Counted from the first letter of the stretch, positions 8,141 to 16,787 are shown. The stretch is DNA of 64,000 nucleotides from an uncultured Eubacteriales bacterium (GCA_900539225.1 UQBO01000004.1:1-64000); one strand, 5' to 3'. Notes: generated by a model from the letters alone, not told the origin. Made by a program: numbers and translations.

Positions 8141-9379
8141 ATGAAAATTAAAAAAGTTATCTGCTCAGCAGGTAAAACAGGTTTTTACTTTGATGACCAA
8201 AAGGCTATCAAATTAGGAGCAAAACATGACGGTATGTTCTACTTAGGAGATCCAGTTACTCCTGGATTTAAAGCTATAAGACAATCAGGAGAATCAATCT
8301 CAGTTATGCTTGTTCTTGAAGACGGACAAGTTGCTCACGGTGACTGCGCAGCTGTTCAATACTCAGGAGCAGGTGGAAGAGACCCACTTTTCTTAGCTGA
8401 AGATTTTATTGAATTTATCAATAAAAACATTGCACCTAAACTAGAAGGTAGAGAAATAACTACATTCAAAGAAATGGCTGAAGAATTCGACCACATGCAA
8501 GTAGATGGCAAGAGACTTCATACAGCAATCAGATATGGTATCACTCAAGCTATACTTGATGCAGTTGCTAAGACTAACAAAGTAACTATGGCTGAAGTAG
8601 TTAAGAAAGAATACAATACTGGCATTGAAATCAAGAGAGTACCTATCTTTGCTCAATCAGGTGATGACAGATACCTAAACGCTGATAAGATGATTATAAA
8701 AGAAGCTGACGTTTTACCACACGGTCTATTCAACAACGTTGAAGAAAAAACTGGTAAGAACGGTGAACTTTTAAGAGACTATGTTGTTTGGTTAAGAAAC
8801 AGAATTATCGAACACAGACACAATGAATCATATAGCCCAATCTTCCACATCGACGTATATGGAACTATAGGTGACGTTTTCAACAACGACGTTGATAAGA
8901 TGGCTGAATACTTAAAGACTCTAGAAGAAGCAGCAAAACCATTCAAGCTTAGAATAGAAGGACCTATGGATATGGGTGAAAGAACTAGACAAATGGAAGT
9001 TCTTAGAGACTTAACTAAGAAGCTTGATGAAGAAAACATTCACGTAGAATTAGTTGCTGACGAATGGTGTAACACTTACGAAGATGTTGTTTACTTCGTA
9101 GATAACGGTGCTGGACACATGATTCAAATCAAGACTCCAGACTTAGGCGGTATCAATAACACTATTGAAGCTGTTAAGTATTGTAAAGATCACCACGTAG
9201 GAGCTTACTGCGGTGGTACTTGCAACGAAACTAACAGATCTGCAGAAGTTTTAGTAAATATTTCTATGGCTACAGGAGCTGACCAACAATTAGCTAAACC
9301 AGGTATGGGTGTTGACGAAGGTATCATGATTGTTAATAACGAAATGAACAGAGTAGTTGCACTAGTTAATAACAGATAA
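8141..9379 (+). CDS. mal: Methylaspartate ammonia-lyase
   Basis: Enolase-superfamily enzyme that removes ammonia from 3-methylaspartate to give mesaconate, the second step of the pathway. Family blocks include QSGDDRY and IEGPMDMGERTRQM. The HMIQIKTPDLGG segment carries the expected catalytic lysine in QIK, and YCGGTCNETNRS lies near the end. Length is 412 aa. A TTG at 8135 is only two bases from the AAGGAGA site. ATG 8141 is eight bases away and is the better start. It lies 21 bases after glmE. Confidence 0.97.
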   Translation: MKIKKVICSAGKTGFYFDDQKAIKLGAKHDGMFYLGDPVTPGFKAIRQSGESISVMLVLEDGQVAHGDCAAVQYSGAGGRDPLFLAEDFIEFINKNIAPKLEGREITTFKEMAEEFDHMQVDGKRLHTAIRYGITQAILDAVAKTNKVTMAEVVKKEYNTGIEIKRVPIFAQSGDDRYLNADKMIIKEADVLPHGLFNNVEEKTGKNGELLRDYVVWLRNRIIEHRHNESYSPIFHIDVYGTIGDVFNNDVDKMAEYLKTLEEAAKPFKLRIEGPMDMGERTRQMEVLRDLTKKLDEENIHVELVADEWCNTYEDVVYFVDNGAGHMIQIKTPDLGGINNTIEAVKYCKDHHVGAYCGGTCNETNRSAEVLVNISMATGADQQLAKPGMGVDEGIMIVNNEMNRVVALVNNR

Positions 9380-9389
9380 TATTTTTCAT

Positions 9390-9420
9390 TGAAAGTAGCA
9401 ATATTTTATTGCTACTTTCA
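9390..9420 (+). promoter_or_regulatory. Strong hairpin between mal and the hydratase alpha gene
   Basis: Perfect 14-bp arms (tgaaagtagcaata at 9390-9403, its complement at 9407-9420) with a 3-base loop. What follows is taatatacat, not a T run, so it is a poor terminator. It more likely marks an RNA processing or stabilising element, or a leaky terminator, that sets different levels for the two halves of the operon. Confidence 0.55.
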
Positions 9421-9444
9421 TAATATACATAGGGGGTTATAATT

Positions 9445-10284
9445 TTGAGAGAAGTAAAAAGTAGTGATATCACTAAAAAATTAAAAGAAGGTCTTTTGGA
9501 GATAGCTTCGGTACTTCCAAAAGATGTAATGAATAGACTTGTTGAACTAAGAGATAAAGAAAAGTGGCCACTAGCTAAAGAAACTATCACAACAATTATA
9601 GATAATGACAATCTAGCCAAAAGAGATAGCGTTCCAATGTGCCAAGACACTGGTATGGTTATCTGTTTTGTTAAGATTGGTCAAGATGTACATGTAGATG
9701 GATCTATAAGTGATGCTATAAACGAAGCTGTTAGAGAAGCATATACAGAAGGTTACTTAAGAAAATCAGTTGTTAAGGACCCTATAAATAGAGTTAACAC
9801 AAAAGATAACACTCCAGCTATCATTCACTATGAATTAGTTGAAGGAGATGTGTTTGAAATATCTTTCGCAGCAAAGGGTTTTGGCTCAGAAAATATGTCT
9901 AAGCAAAAGATGCTTAAACCTGCAGATGGACTTGAAGGTGTTAAGAAATTTATACTTGAATCAGTTGAAGCAGCAGGACCTAACCCATGTCCACCTATCA
10001 TAGTAGGTGTAGGTATCGGTGGAGACTTTGAAAAATCATGTATCATGGCAAAGAAATCACTTATGAGAGATGTAAATGATTATAACAAAGATCCATTCTA
10101 TGCAGATTTAGAAAAAGAATTGCTAGAAAAGATAAACGAACTAGGCATAGGACCTCAAGGTTTTGGTGGCAAGACAACAGCATTAAGAGTATTTATAGAG
10201 ACTCATCCAACACATATTGCTGGTCTACCAGTAGCTGTTAACATCCAATGTCACGCTGCTAGACATAAAGTTATTTCATTATAA
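9445..10284 (+). CDS. Fe-S hydratase alpha subunit, class I fumarase type (probable mesaconate hydratase)
   Basis: N-terminal-domain subunit of a two-subunit class I hydro-lyase. Three cysteines expected to hold the [4Fe-4S] cluster are present: Cys66 in PMCQDTG, Cys182 in PNPCPP and Cys199 in EKSC. By sequence it could hydrate fumarate, L-tartrate or mesaconate. Its place between methylaspartate ammonia-lyase and a citrate-lyase-type complex points to mesaconate to (S)-citramalate. The start is TTG 9445, with GGGGG upstream. Length is 279 aa. Confidence 0.9.
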   Translation: MREVKSSDITKKLKEGLLEIASVLPKDVMNRLVELRDKEKWPLAKETITTIIDNDNLAKRDSVPMCQDTGMVICFVKIGQDVHVDGSISDAINEAVREAYTEGYLRKSVVKDPINRVNTKDNTPAIIHYELVEGDVFEISFAAKGFGSENMSKQKMLKPADGLEGVKKFILESVEAAGPNPCPPIIVGVGIGGDFEKSCIMAKKSLMRDVNDYNKDPFYADLEKELLEKINELGIGPQGFGGKTTALRVFIETHPTHIAGLPVAVNIQCHAARHKVISL

Positions 10285-10298
10285 AGGGGGATATTACT

Positions 10299-10865
10299 AT
10301 GGCTATAGAAATTAAAACACCATTTACAAGAGAAACGCTTAAGGATTTAAAAGCAGGAGATAACGTATTAATTACAGGTACTATATATACAGCAAGAGAT
10401 GCTGCTCACAAAAGACTAGTAGATCTTCTTAATGAAGGAAAAGAACTACCATTTGACCCAAAGGGAGCTTGTATCTACTATGTGGGACCATCGCCAGCAA
10501 AACCAGGTAGAGTTATAGGTTCAGCTGGACCTACTACAAGTTATAGAATGGACCCATATGCGCCACAAATGATGGACGCTGGTGTTATGGGTATGATAGG
10601 CAAAGGCAAAAGAGATGACAATGTTAAAGAAAAAATAAAAGAATGCGGTGCTTGCTACTTTGCTGCTATAGGTGGAGCTGCTGCCATCATAGCTGATAGA
10701 ATTAAAACTGCAAAGATAATTGCTTATGAAGATTTAGGAGCTGAAGCTTTAAGAGAGATAACTGTAGAAAAATTCCCAGCAACTGTTATAGTTGACTCTA
10801 CAGGCAAAGATCTATATATAGAAGGTAAGAAGGAGTATTTGGAATGGAAAGAAAAGAACGAGTAA
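10299..10865 (+). CDS. Fe-S hydratase beta subunit, class I fumarase type (probable mesaconate hydratase)
   Basis: C-terminal-domain partner of the hydratase encoded just upstream. The segments GPSPAKPGRVIGSAGPTTS and MIGKGKRDDN match the fumarase C-terminal swivelling domain, which shapes the substrate site. The length of 188 aa is usual. AAGGGGG precedes ATG. Its end overlaps the start of citD by 22 bases, which suggests translational coupling with the lyase genes and supports a shared pathway. Confidence 0.9.
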   Translation: MAIEIKTPFTRETLKDLKAGDNVLITGTIYTARDAAHKRLVDLLNEGKELPFDPKGACIYYVGPSPAKPGRVIGSAGPTTSYRMDPYAPQMMDAGVMGMIGKGKRDDNVKEKIKECGACYFAAIGGAAAIIADRIKTAKIIAYEDLGAEALREITVEKFPATVIVDSTGKDLYIEGKKEYLEWKEKNE

Positions 10866-11125
10866 TAAGTAAAGCTGCTAAAGCGGGCTCGCTTGAATCA
10901 AACGATCTAATGATTATGATAGAGCCTTCAGATAAACTAGATATCACACTAAATTCAGTAGTTAAGGAACAATATGGTGATAAGATTTTGAAGGCAATAA
11001 ATGAAGTTCTTGATGAAGAAGGCGTTACTAAGGCAAATATTGTTATTGAAGATAAGGGCGCTTTAGACTTTACTATCAGAGCTAGAATGAGAACTGCAAT
11101 CGAAAGGAGTCAAAATGAACTATAG
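10844..11125 (+). CDS. citD: Citrate/citramalate lyase acyl carrier protein (gamma subunit)
   Basis: Small acyl carrier protein of the citrate lyase complex type. Ser16 in KAGSLESND is the expected attachment point of the phosphoribosyl-dephospho-CoA arm that carries the acetyl group. Length is 93 aa. It overlaps the hydratase beta gene and the citE start. In this operon the substrate is most likely (S)-citramalate rather than citrate, as in clostridia that use the methylaspartate route. The genes that make and attach the arm (citX, citG, citC) are not in this window. Confidence 0.92.
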   Translation: MERKERVISKAAKAGSLESNDLMIMIEPSDKLDITLNSVVKEQYGDKILKAINEVLDEEGVTKANIVIEDKGALDFTIRARMRTAIERSQNEL

Positions 11126-11984
11126 AACAATGTTATTTATGCCGGGAAACAACCCAGGCATGTTACAATCGTCTGATATACTAGGTGCAGACGCTATAAT
11201 TATAGACTTAGAAGATGCGGTATCATTACCAGAAAAGGATGCGGCAAGAGAACTTGTTAAGGAATATCTAAAAACATTTAAGTCTGAAGAAAAAGAAGGA
11301 TCAGATATATATGTAAGAGTTAATCCTCTTGATACTGATTACTTCTACAAAGACTTAGATGCGCTAAAAGATCTAAACTTCGATGGTATCATGCTTGCAA
11401 AAGCATCTCAAGAGTCAGTAGAAGCACTTTCTAAGTACTTAGATGATAATAATCAAAAATACGATATATTCTGCTTAATTGAAACATCTCAAGGCGTTGA
11501 AGACGCAAGAAACATACTTGCAAAATCAAAGAGAGTAAAAGGCGTTTTATTAGGTGCAGAAGACCTAACACTTGATTTAGGTGCAAAGAGAACTAAAGAG
11601 TCAGATGAAATAAAATACTCAAGAATGAGAATAGTTTCATGTGCTAAATCTTTAGGTCTACAAGCAATAGATACACCTTGGACAGATACAGATGATATCG
11701 AAGGCTTAGTAATGGATACAAAGAAAGCTAAGGCTATGGGTATGACTGGTAAAGCTTTAATATCTCCAAGACATGTTGATCATGTTAATGAAATTTTCTC
11801 ACCAAGCAAGGAAGATATCGATCATGCAATCAGAGTTATGGAAGCTCTTAAAGATGCTAAAGAAAAAGGTCTTGGCGCATTCTCACTTGATGGCAAGATG
11901 GTTGACAGGCCTATCATACTAAGAGCAACAAATACATTAAAGATGTCTGGCAATTATAAGGAGGAATATGATGAGCTTTTATAA
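11115..11984 (+). CDS. citE: Citrate/citramalate lyase beta subunit (CitE family)
   Basis: TIM-barrel lyase subunit that splits the acyl-ACP thioester. From citramalyl-ACP it would give pyruvate and acetyl-ACP. CitE motifs are visible: MLFMPGNNPGML at the N-terminus, IIDLEDAVS with the metal-binding Glu/Asp, IETSQGV, and LGAEDLTLDLG. Length is 289 aa. The start ATG lies inside the end of citD, and its own end overlaps citF, as in known lyase operons. Citrate or malyl-CoA as substrate cannot be excluded from sequence alone. Confidence 0.92.
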   Translation: MNYRTMLFMPGNNPGMLQSSDILGADAIIIDLEDAVSLPEKDAARELVKEYLKTFKSEEKEGSDIYVRVNPLDTDYFYKDLDALKDLNFDGIMLAKASQESVEALSKYLDDNNQKYDIFCLIETSQGVEDARNILAKSKRVKGVLLGAEDLTLDLGAKRTKESDEIKYSRMRIVSCAKSLGLQAIDTPWTDTDDIEGLVMDTKKAKAMGMTGKALISPRHVDHVNEIFSPSKEDIDHAIRVMEALKDAKEKGLGAFSLDGKMVDRPIILRATNTLKMSGNYKEEYDELL

Positions 11985-13434
11985 TGATGATATTAAAATA
12001 TTAGATAAGAAAGATTATCCTAAAAAAGAAGCAAAGCCAAGCAAAGTTTATGAAAGCATCAAAGATTTATTTGATAAGCTTGATTTAAAGGACGGTATAA
12101 CAGTTTCATCGCACCATCATTTAAGAAATGGTGATTCTGTGTTAAACATGATGATGCTTGAACTTCAAAGAAGAGGCGTAAAAGACATAACACTTGTAGC
12201 TTCATCACTATTCCCAGTTCATAAAGAACTTATTCCTTTGCTTGAAGATGGCACTATAACAAATATAATCACTTCTTATATATCAGGTGATTTAGCAAAA
12301 GCTATTTCAAAAGGCAAATTAAAAGGCAAAATACTAATGCAATCACATGGCGGAAGAGCTAGAACTATTGTAGACAAAGACCTTGTTATTGACTACGCTT
12401 TCATCGCAGCACCATCATGCGACCCAATGGGAAACATCTCTGGTGTTAATGGGGAAGCATCATGCGGCTCAATGGGTTATGCAATAGCAGATGCTATCTA
12501 CGCTAAAAATAAAATTGCTATAACAGATACTATTGTTGACTATCCTAACTACCCAAGCGACATTACTGAAGACTATGTTGACTATATCTTAAAGGTAGAT
12601 AGCATTGGTGATAAGAATGGTATAGTATCCGGTACAACAAAAGTTACTAAAGACCCAGTTGGACTTAAGATTGCTAAAGATACATTAAAAGTAATGAAGG
12701 CATCAGGTCTACTAAAAGATGGCTTTAGTTACCAAAGTGGTGCGGGTGGAATTTCACTTGCAGTTACCGACTTCTTAAGAGACTACATGATTAAAGAAAA
12801 TATTAAGGGTTCATTTGCAAGTGGCGGTATTACTGGTTATTTAACAGATATGCTCGAAGAAGGTTTGTTCACTTCATTATACGACGTACAATGCTTCGAC
12901 TTAAAAGCAATCGAATCCATTAAGAAGAACGCTAATCATTTAAGAATGAGCGGCTCTGAATATGGTAATCCAGAAGTATCAGCAGTTGTTGATAACCTAG
13001 ACGTAGTTATCCTAGGCGCAACTGAAATTGACATTGACTTTAACGTTAATGTTATAACAGGAGCCGACGGTATGCTAATGGGCGGCTCAGGTGGTCACCA
13101 AGACACAGCAGCTGGAGCAAAGATGTCAATTATAGTTTCAAAACTATTTTCATCAAGACTACCAGTTATTAAAAACAGAGTAGATGTAATCGCTACACCA
13201 GGAACAACTATAGACGTGCTTGTTACTGAAAGAGGCATTGCAGTTAACCCATTAAGACAAGATTTAATCGAAAAATTCAAAGCAAGCGGCCTAAACGTTA
13301 TGACAATACAAGAACTAAAGGCAATTGCAGATAACTTTATGGGTGAACCAAATGACATCAAGAAAAAAGATAGAATTATTGGCTATAGTGAATATAGAGA
13401 CGGATCCATATTAGACGCAATTTATGAGGTGTAA
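11971..13434 (+). CDS. citF: Citrate/citramalate lyase alpha subunit (acyl-ACP transferase)
   Basis: Transferase subunit that exchanges acetate on the carrier protein for the incoming acid, completing the lyase cycle. The length of 487 aa and blocks such as SHHHLRNGD, FIAAPSCDPMGN, SGAGGISLAV and GGSGGHQDTAAG are those of CitF/CoA-transferase-like proteins. Two ATG codons are adjacent, at 11968 and 11971. The second sits six bases from AAGGAGG and is preferred. It overlaps the end of citE. The EIIA-Glc gene begins two bases after its stop. Confidence 0.93.
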   Translation: MSFYNDDIKILDKKDYPKKEAKPSKVYESIKDLFDKLDLKDGITVSSHHHLRNGDSVLNMMMLELQRRGVKDITLVASSLFPVHKELIPLLEDGTITNIITSYISGDLAKAISKGKLKGKILMQSHGGRARTIVDKDLVIDYAFIAAPSCDPMGNISGVNGEASCGSMGYAIADAIYAKNKIAITDTIVDYPNYPSDITEDYVDYILKVDSIGDKNGIVSGTTKVTKDPVGLKIAKDTLKVMKASGLLKDGFSYQSGAGGISLAVTDFLRDYMIKENIKGSFASGGITGYLTDMLEEGLFTSLYDVQCFDLKAIESIKKNANHLRMSGSEYGNPEVSAVVDNLDVVILGATEIDIDFNVNVITGADGMLMGGSGGHQDTAAGAKMSIIVSKLFSSRLPVIKNRVDVIATPGTTIDVLVTERGIAVNPLRQDLIEKFKASGLNVMTIQELKAIADNFMGEPNDIKKKDRIIGYSEYRDGSILDAIYEV

Positions 13435-13435
13435 T

Positions 13436-13912
13436 ATGGGACTATTTTCAAAGAAAAAAGAACTTGATTTATATGCGCCAATCACAGGTAAGCTTATAGA
13501 TATAACAGAAGTTAAGGACCAAGTCTTTTCACAAAAGATACTTGGCGATGGTATTGCCATAGAACCAAGTGAAGGCGTTCTATATGCACCATGCGATTGT
13601 GAAGTAGTTCAATTGTTTCATACGCTTCACGCAATAGGCTTAAAGGCAAAAGATGTAGAACTACTTGTTCACATCGGCATGGACACAGTTGAGCTTAATG
13701 GCGAAGGCTTCAAAGGCTTTGTTAATGAAGGCGACCATGTTAAGAAAGGCCAAAAGCTTATTGAGTTTGATATTGATTATATCAAGTCACAAGGCAAAGA
13801 AGCTACTACACCTATAGTCATAACAAACATGGATGCAGTTAAATCACTTAATAAGAGCGAGGCAAAAGACATCGTTGCCAATCAAGATATAGCTCTTAAA
13901 ATTAATCTTTAA
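13436..13912 (+). CDS. Stand-alone PTS EIIA component, glucose family
   Basis: Phosphocarrier domain of the glucose-type phosphotransferase system. The phospho-accepting His79 lies in LLVHIGMDTVELNGEGF and its partner His65 in FHTLHAIGL. No EIIB or EIIC domain is fused or nearby. The start at 13424 would lie inside citF. ATG 13436 has GAGGTG just before it, within the end of citF. It is the last gene of the glutamate operon and sits in front of a terminator. It may feed phosphate to a separate EIIBC or may have a regulatory role. The reason for its place here is unknown. Confidence 0.9.
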   Translation: MGLFSKKKELDLYAPITGKLIDITEVKDQVFSQKILGDGIAIEPSEGVLYAPCDCEVVQLFHTLHAIGLKAKDVELLVHIGMDTVELNGEGFKGFVNEGDHVKKGQKLIEFDIDYIKSQGKEATTPIVITNMDAVKSLNKSEAKDIVANQDIALKINL

Positions 13913-13926
13913 TAATATTTATTACG

Positions 13927-13956
13927 AGGAGGTATGTATGAGCATATCTCCTTTTA
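13927..13956 (+). terminator. Terminator of the glutamate fermentation operon
   Basis: The arms ggaggtatg (13928-13936) and catatctcc (13943-13951) pair with one G-U pair, extended by an A-T pair, and run into ttttattt. Confidence 0.8.
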
Positions 13957-14030
13957 TTTATTAATGGAAAGCTTGAATAATTTCTTCTTATATAATATAC
14001 TCATTATAATAAGTAAAAAAGGGTGATTAA

Positions 14031-15121
14031 ATGAATAAAAGATTTAAAGCTTCTATAGTTTTAATATTACTTTTATCTATGCTGATGTGTAATATTGCAT
14101 TCGCTGAAGAAGCAGATGATTAACTATAAGTGAAGATAATTTGATTCTAGTAGATGAGAAGATAACTATATCATTAGCAAGCGATGTATCATATTCAACT
14201 TATGTAAAGAATAAAGTTAATCAATTTGGCGTGACTTATCCAATGGAGAACGTTAGGGAAATATTCCAAAAAGATGATATAAGCTTTATAAATTTAGAAA
14301 CTGCTATTACTGATCGTAAGAAGCCAGCAAATATAAAAAAGGAATATAATTTCGCTTCAAATTCAAATACAGCTAAGGAGCTAGCTAATTCATCTATAGA
14401 GATAGCAAATCTTGCCAATAATCATTCGCTCGACTATGGTCAAGAAGGCTTTATTGACACAATGAATTTACTTGATGCAGTTGACGTACAATACATTGGT
14501 GGTGGAAGAAAGATAGATGAGGCAATTTCCGCAAATATAATTGAAGTTAAAAACAAAAAGATAGGCTTTTTAGCCTTCAATGCAGTTGTTCCTAGCAGAA
14601 CATGGCTTGCTACAGACATAAGGGCTGGTCAGGTAAGTATGTATCCATATGAGGTTGACAAAAGACTAGCATATATTAAAGAAGTCAAGTCGCAAGTTGA
14701 TTATCTAATTCTATCGATACATTGGCAAGGCTTAAGTAATCCTAAAAACGAAAAGGATTATATCAATGCAGCACATAAAATAATTGATGCAGGAGTTGAT
14801 GTTGTCGTTGGTACGCATCCTCATTTAATGCAAGCAACAGAGTATTATAAGGATGGTATAATTTTTTACAGCTTAGGAAACTTTATCTTCCCAAATATGG
14901 GAGGCAGGGCAGACAAGGCCGCTATAGTTCAGTTAGAGATAGATCCAAGCTCTGATGAAGAAATCAAAGTTAAGTACATTCCGACAAAGATGCTTGGCAA
15001 TAGACCTGTCTTATTAAAAGATCAAGAAAGATTAAATGAGCTTTACTATATGAACGCTATTAACAAGAAGTTCAATTCATACGTACAAGCGAATGGATAT
15101 ATGATTAAACTTGAAAAATAA
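14031..15121 (+). pseudogene. CapA-family (poly-gamma-glutamate/capsule synthesis type) protein gene with apparent frameshift
   Basis: ATG 14031, with an AGGGTG ribosome-binding site, opens a 30-codon frame (14031-14123). It encodes Lys-Arg-Lys, a hydrophobic core and an alanine cleavage site (IAFAEEADD), which is a signal peptide, then TAA. The CapA metallophosphatase-like domain follows in another frame with no good start: TTG 14141 lacks a ribosome-binding site. CapA motifs are intact: NLETAIT, NNHSLDYG, GTHPHLMQ, YSLGNFIF. One extra T near 14120 would join the signal peptide smoothly to the domain as ADDLTISEDN. So this is a recent one-base loss, a sequencing error, or recoding. Downstream of the break the domain is complete (326 aa). 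Confidence 0.8.
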
Positions 15122-15130
15122 TATTTGATT

Positions 15131-15180
15131 AATAAAAATGGATGCAAGGCTATATATTAGCTCTGCATCCATTTTTATTA
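15131..15180. terminator. Strong bidirectional terminator after the CapA-like gene
   Basis: A perfect 16-bp stem (arms at 15131-15146 and 15164-15179) contains A and T runs at its outer ends and a 17-base loop that can itself form a small gcta/tagc helix. Confidence 0.85.
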
Positions 15181-15249
15181 ATGACATTAGCATAAGAAAA
15201 ACATATTCAAGAAGATAAAGATAAAAATAATTTTATAAATAGAAAATGC

Positions 15250-15278
15250 TTGTATTTTATCAACTTATATGTTATAAT
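15250..15278 (+). promoter_or_regulatory. Promoter of the rpsB operon
   Basis: TTGTAT (15250-15255), 17 bases, TATAAT (15273-15278). Predicted transcription start is near 15285, about 100 bases before rpsB, leaving room for the leader structure. Confidence 0.8.
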
Positions 15279-15296
15279 TGATTAGTAAAAATATGC

Positions 15297-15358
15297 ACAC
15301 TTCACGATGTACGCCTCAGGTGCTAAACATTAGTTAAGGCGGCAGGTGAATGAAGTGT
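15297..15358 (+). promoter_or_regulatory. Structured 5' leader of rpsB, candidate ribosomal-protein autoregulatory RNA
   Basis: An 8-bp perfect closing helix (acacttca 15297-15304 with tgaagtgt 15351-15358) encloses a second helix (cgcct 15312-15316 with aggcg 15337-15341) and a small ctaa/ttag hairpin. The hexamer CAGGTG occurs twice in the interior. It lies between the promoter and the rpsB ribosome-binding site, as expected for a leader bound by S2 or another ribosomal protein. I cannot assign it to a named Rfam family. Confidence 0.5.
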
Positions 15359-15386
15359 AAAGAAAAAAACTTGGAGGTAGAAAGAC

Positions 15387-16130
15387 ATGGCAGTAATTGC
15401 AATGAAAGACTTATTAGAAGCAGGTGTTCACTTCGGACACCAAACTAGAAGATGGAATCCTAAGATGGCTAGATTCATTTTCACAGAAAGAAACGGAATC
15501 TATATCATCGACCTACAAAAAACAGTTGATCAAGTTGAAGAAGCTTACAAATTGGTTAAAGATGTTGTTGAAGAAGGCGGAAAGGTTCTATTTGTAGGAA
15601 CTAAGAAACAAGCTCAAGAAGCTATCGAATCAGAAGCTAAAAGATGTGAAATGTACTACGTTAACCAAAGATGGTTAGGTGGTATGCTTACTAACTACAA
15701 CACAATTAAGGGTAGAATCAAAAAACTTGAAGAATACAATAAGATGGAAGAAGACGGTTCTTTAAGCGTTTTACCTAAGAAAGAAGTTGCTACAATCAGA
15801 GCAGAAAAAGAAAAATTATCAAAATACCTTGATGGTATTAAGGAAATGGGCGGAATGCCACAATTAATCTTTGTTGTAGACCCTAAGAAAGAAAAGATAG
15901 CTATAAACGAAGCAAGAATACTTGGTATACCTGTTGTTGGTTTAGTTGATACTAACTGCGATCCAGACGAAGTTGATATAGCTATACCTGGTAACGACGA
16001 CGCTATCAGAGCGGTTAAGTTAATCACTGAAACTTTAGCTAACGCTGTTATCGAAGGAAAACAAGGTAAACAAGAACGTTCTGAAGAAAAAACAGAAGAT
16101 AAAGAAGAAATAAATAATGAAGAAAACTAG
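15387..16130 (+). CDS. rpsB: 30S ribosomal protein S2
   Basis: Small-subunit protein S2. Signature blocks LLEAGVHFGHQTRRWNPKM at the N-terminus, VNQRWLGGMLTN, and IPVVGLVDTNCDPD are intact. Length is 247 aa with a charged Glu/Lys-rich C-terminal tail. TTGGAGG precedes ATG. It is the first gene of the rpsB-tsf-pyrH-frr unit. Confidence 0.99.
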   Translation: MAVIAMKDLLEAGVHFGHQTRRWNPKMARFIFTERNGIYIIDLQKTVDQVEEAYKLVKDVVEEGGKVLFVGTKKQAQEAIESEAKRCEMYYVNQRWLGGMLTNYNTIKGRIKKLEEYNKMEEDGSLSVLPKKEVATIRAEKEKLSKYLDGIKEMGGMPQLIFVVDPKKEKIAINEARILGIPVVGLVDTNCDPDEVDIAIPGNDDAIRAVKLITETLANAVIEGKQGKQERSEEKTEDKEEINNEEN

Positions 16131-16139
16131 GAGGTAAAT

Positions 16140-16787
16140 ATGGCTATAAGTGCACAATTAATTAAGGAATTAAGAGAAAAAACTGGCGCAGGCATGATGG
16201 ACTGCAAAAAGGTTTTAGTTGAAACTGATGGTGACATCGATAAGGCTATAGATCTTTTAAGAGAAAAAGGACTAGCATCAGCTGAAAAGAAAGCTTCTAG
16301 AATTGCATCAGAAGGCTTAGTTGCTTCTTATATTCACTCAGGAAGAATCGGTGTTTTAGTAGAAGTTAACTCAGAAACTGACTTCGTTGCTAAGACAGAT
16401 GAATTCAAAGATTTTGTTAAAGATATAGCTATGCAAGTAGCTGCATCAAACCCAGAATACCTATGCGAAGAAGATGTTCCTCAAGAAGCTATTGATAAAG
16501 AAAAAGAAGTTCTTATTCAACAAGCTCTAAACGAAGGAAAACCTCAAAACATAGCAGAAAAGATGGTTGAAGGTAGAATGCATAAATTCTATGAAAGAGT
16601 ATGCTTATTAGACCAACCATTCATCAAGGACCCAAGCATAACTGTAAATGATTTATTAAAAGATAAAATTGCTAAGATTGGTGAAAACATCAAGATTAGA
16701 CGTTTCGTTAGATACGAAGTTGGCGAAGGCTTAGAAAAGAGAGAAGAAGATTTTGCTGCTGAAGTAGCAAAGCAAATGGGCAACTAA
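16140..16787 (+). CDS. tsf: Translation elongation factor Ts
   Basis: Guanine-nucleotide exchange factor for EF-Tu. The N-terminal LREKTGAGMMDCKKVL block and the TDFVAKTDEF block that inserts into EF-Tu are present. The length of 215 aa makes it a short form typical of many Firmicutes, with only part of the coiled-coil region. AGGAGG lies just upstream, after the rpsB stop. Confidence 0.98.
   Translation: MAISAQLIKELREKTGAGMMDCKKVLVETDGDIDKAIDLLREKGLASAEKKASRIASEGLVASYIHSGRIGVLVEVNSETDFVAKTDEFKDFVKDIAMQVAASNPEYLCEEDVPQEAIDKEKEVLIQQALNEGKPQNIAEKMVEGRMHKFYERVCLLDQPFIKDPSITVNDLLKDKIAKIGENIKIRRFVRYEVGEGLEKREEDFAAEVAKQMGN

Noticed and set aside
14031..14123. Independent small secreted peptide gene
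   Set aside because: It consists only of a signal peptide and a few residues, and a one-base change joins it seamlessly to the adjacent CapA domain, so a broken gene is the simpler reading.
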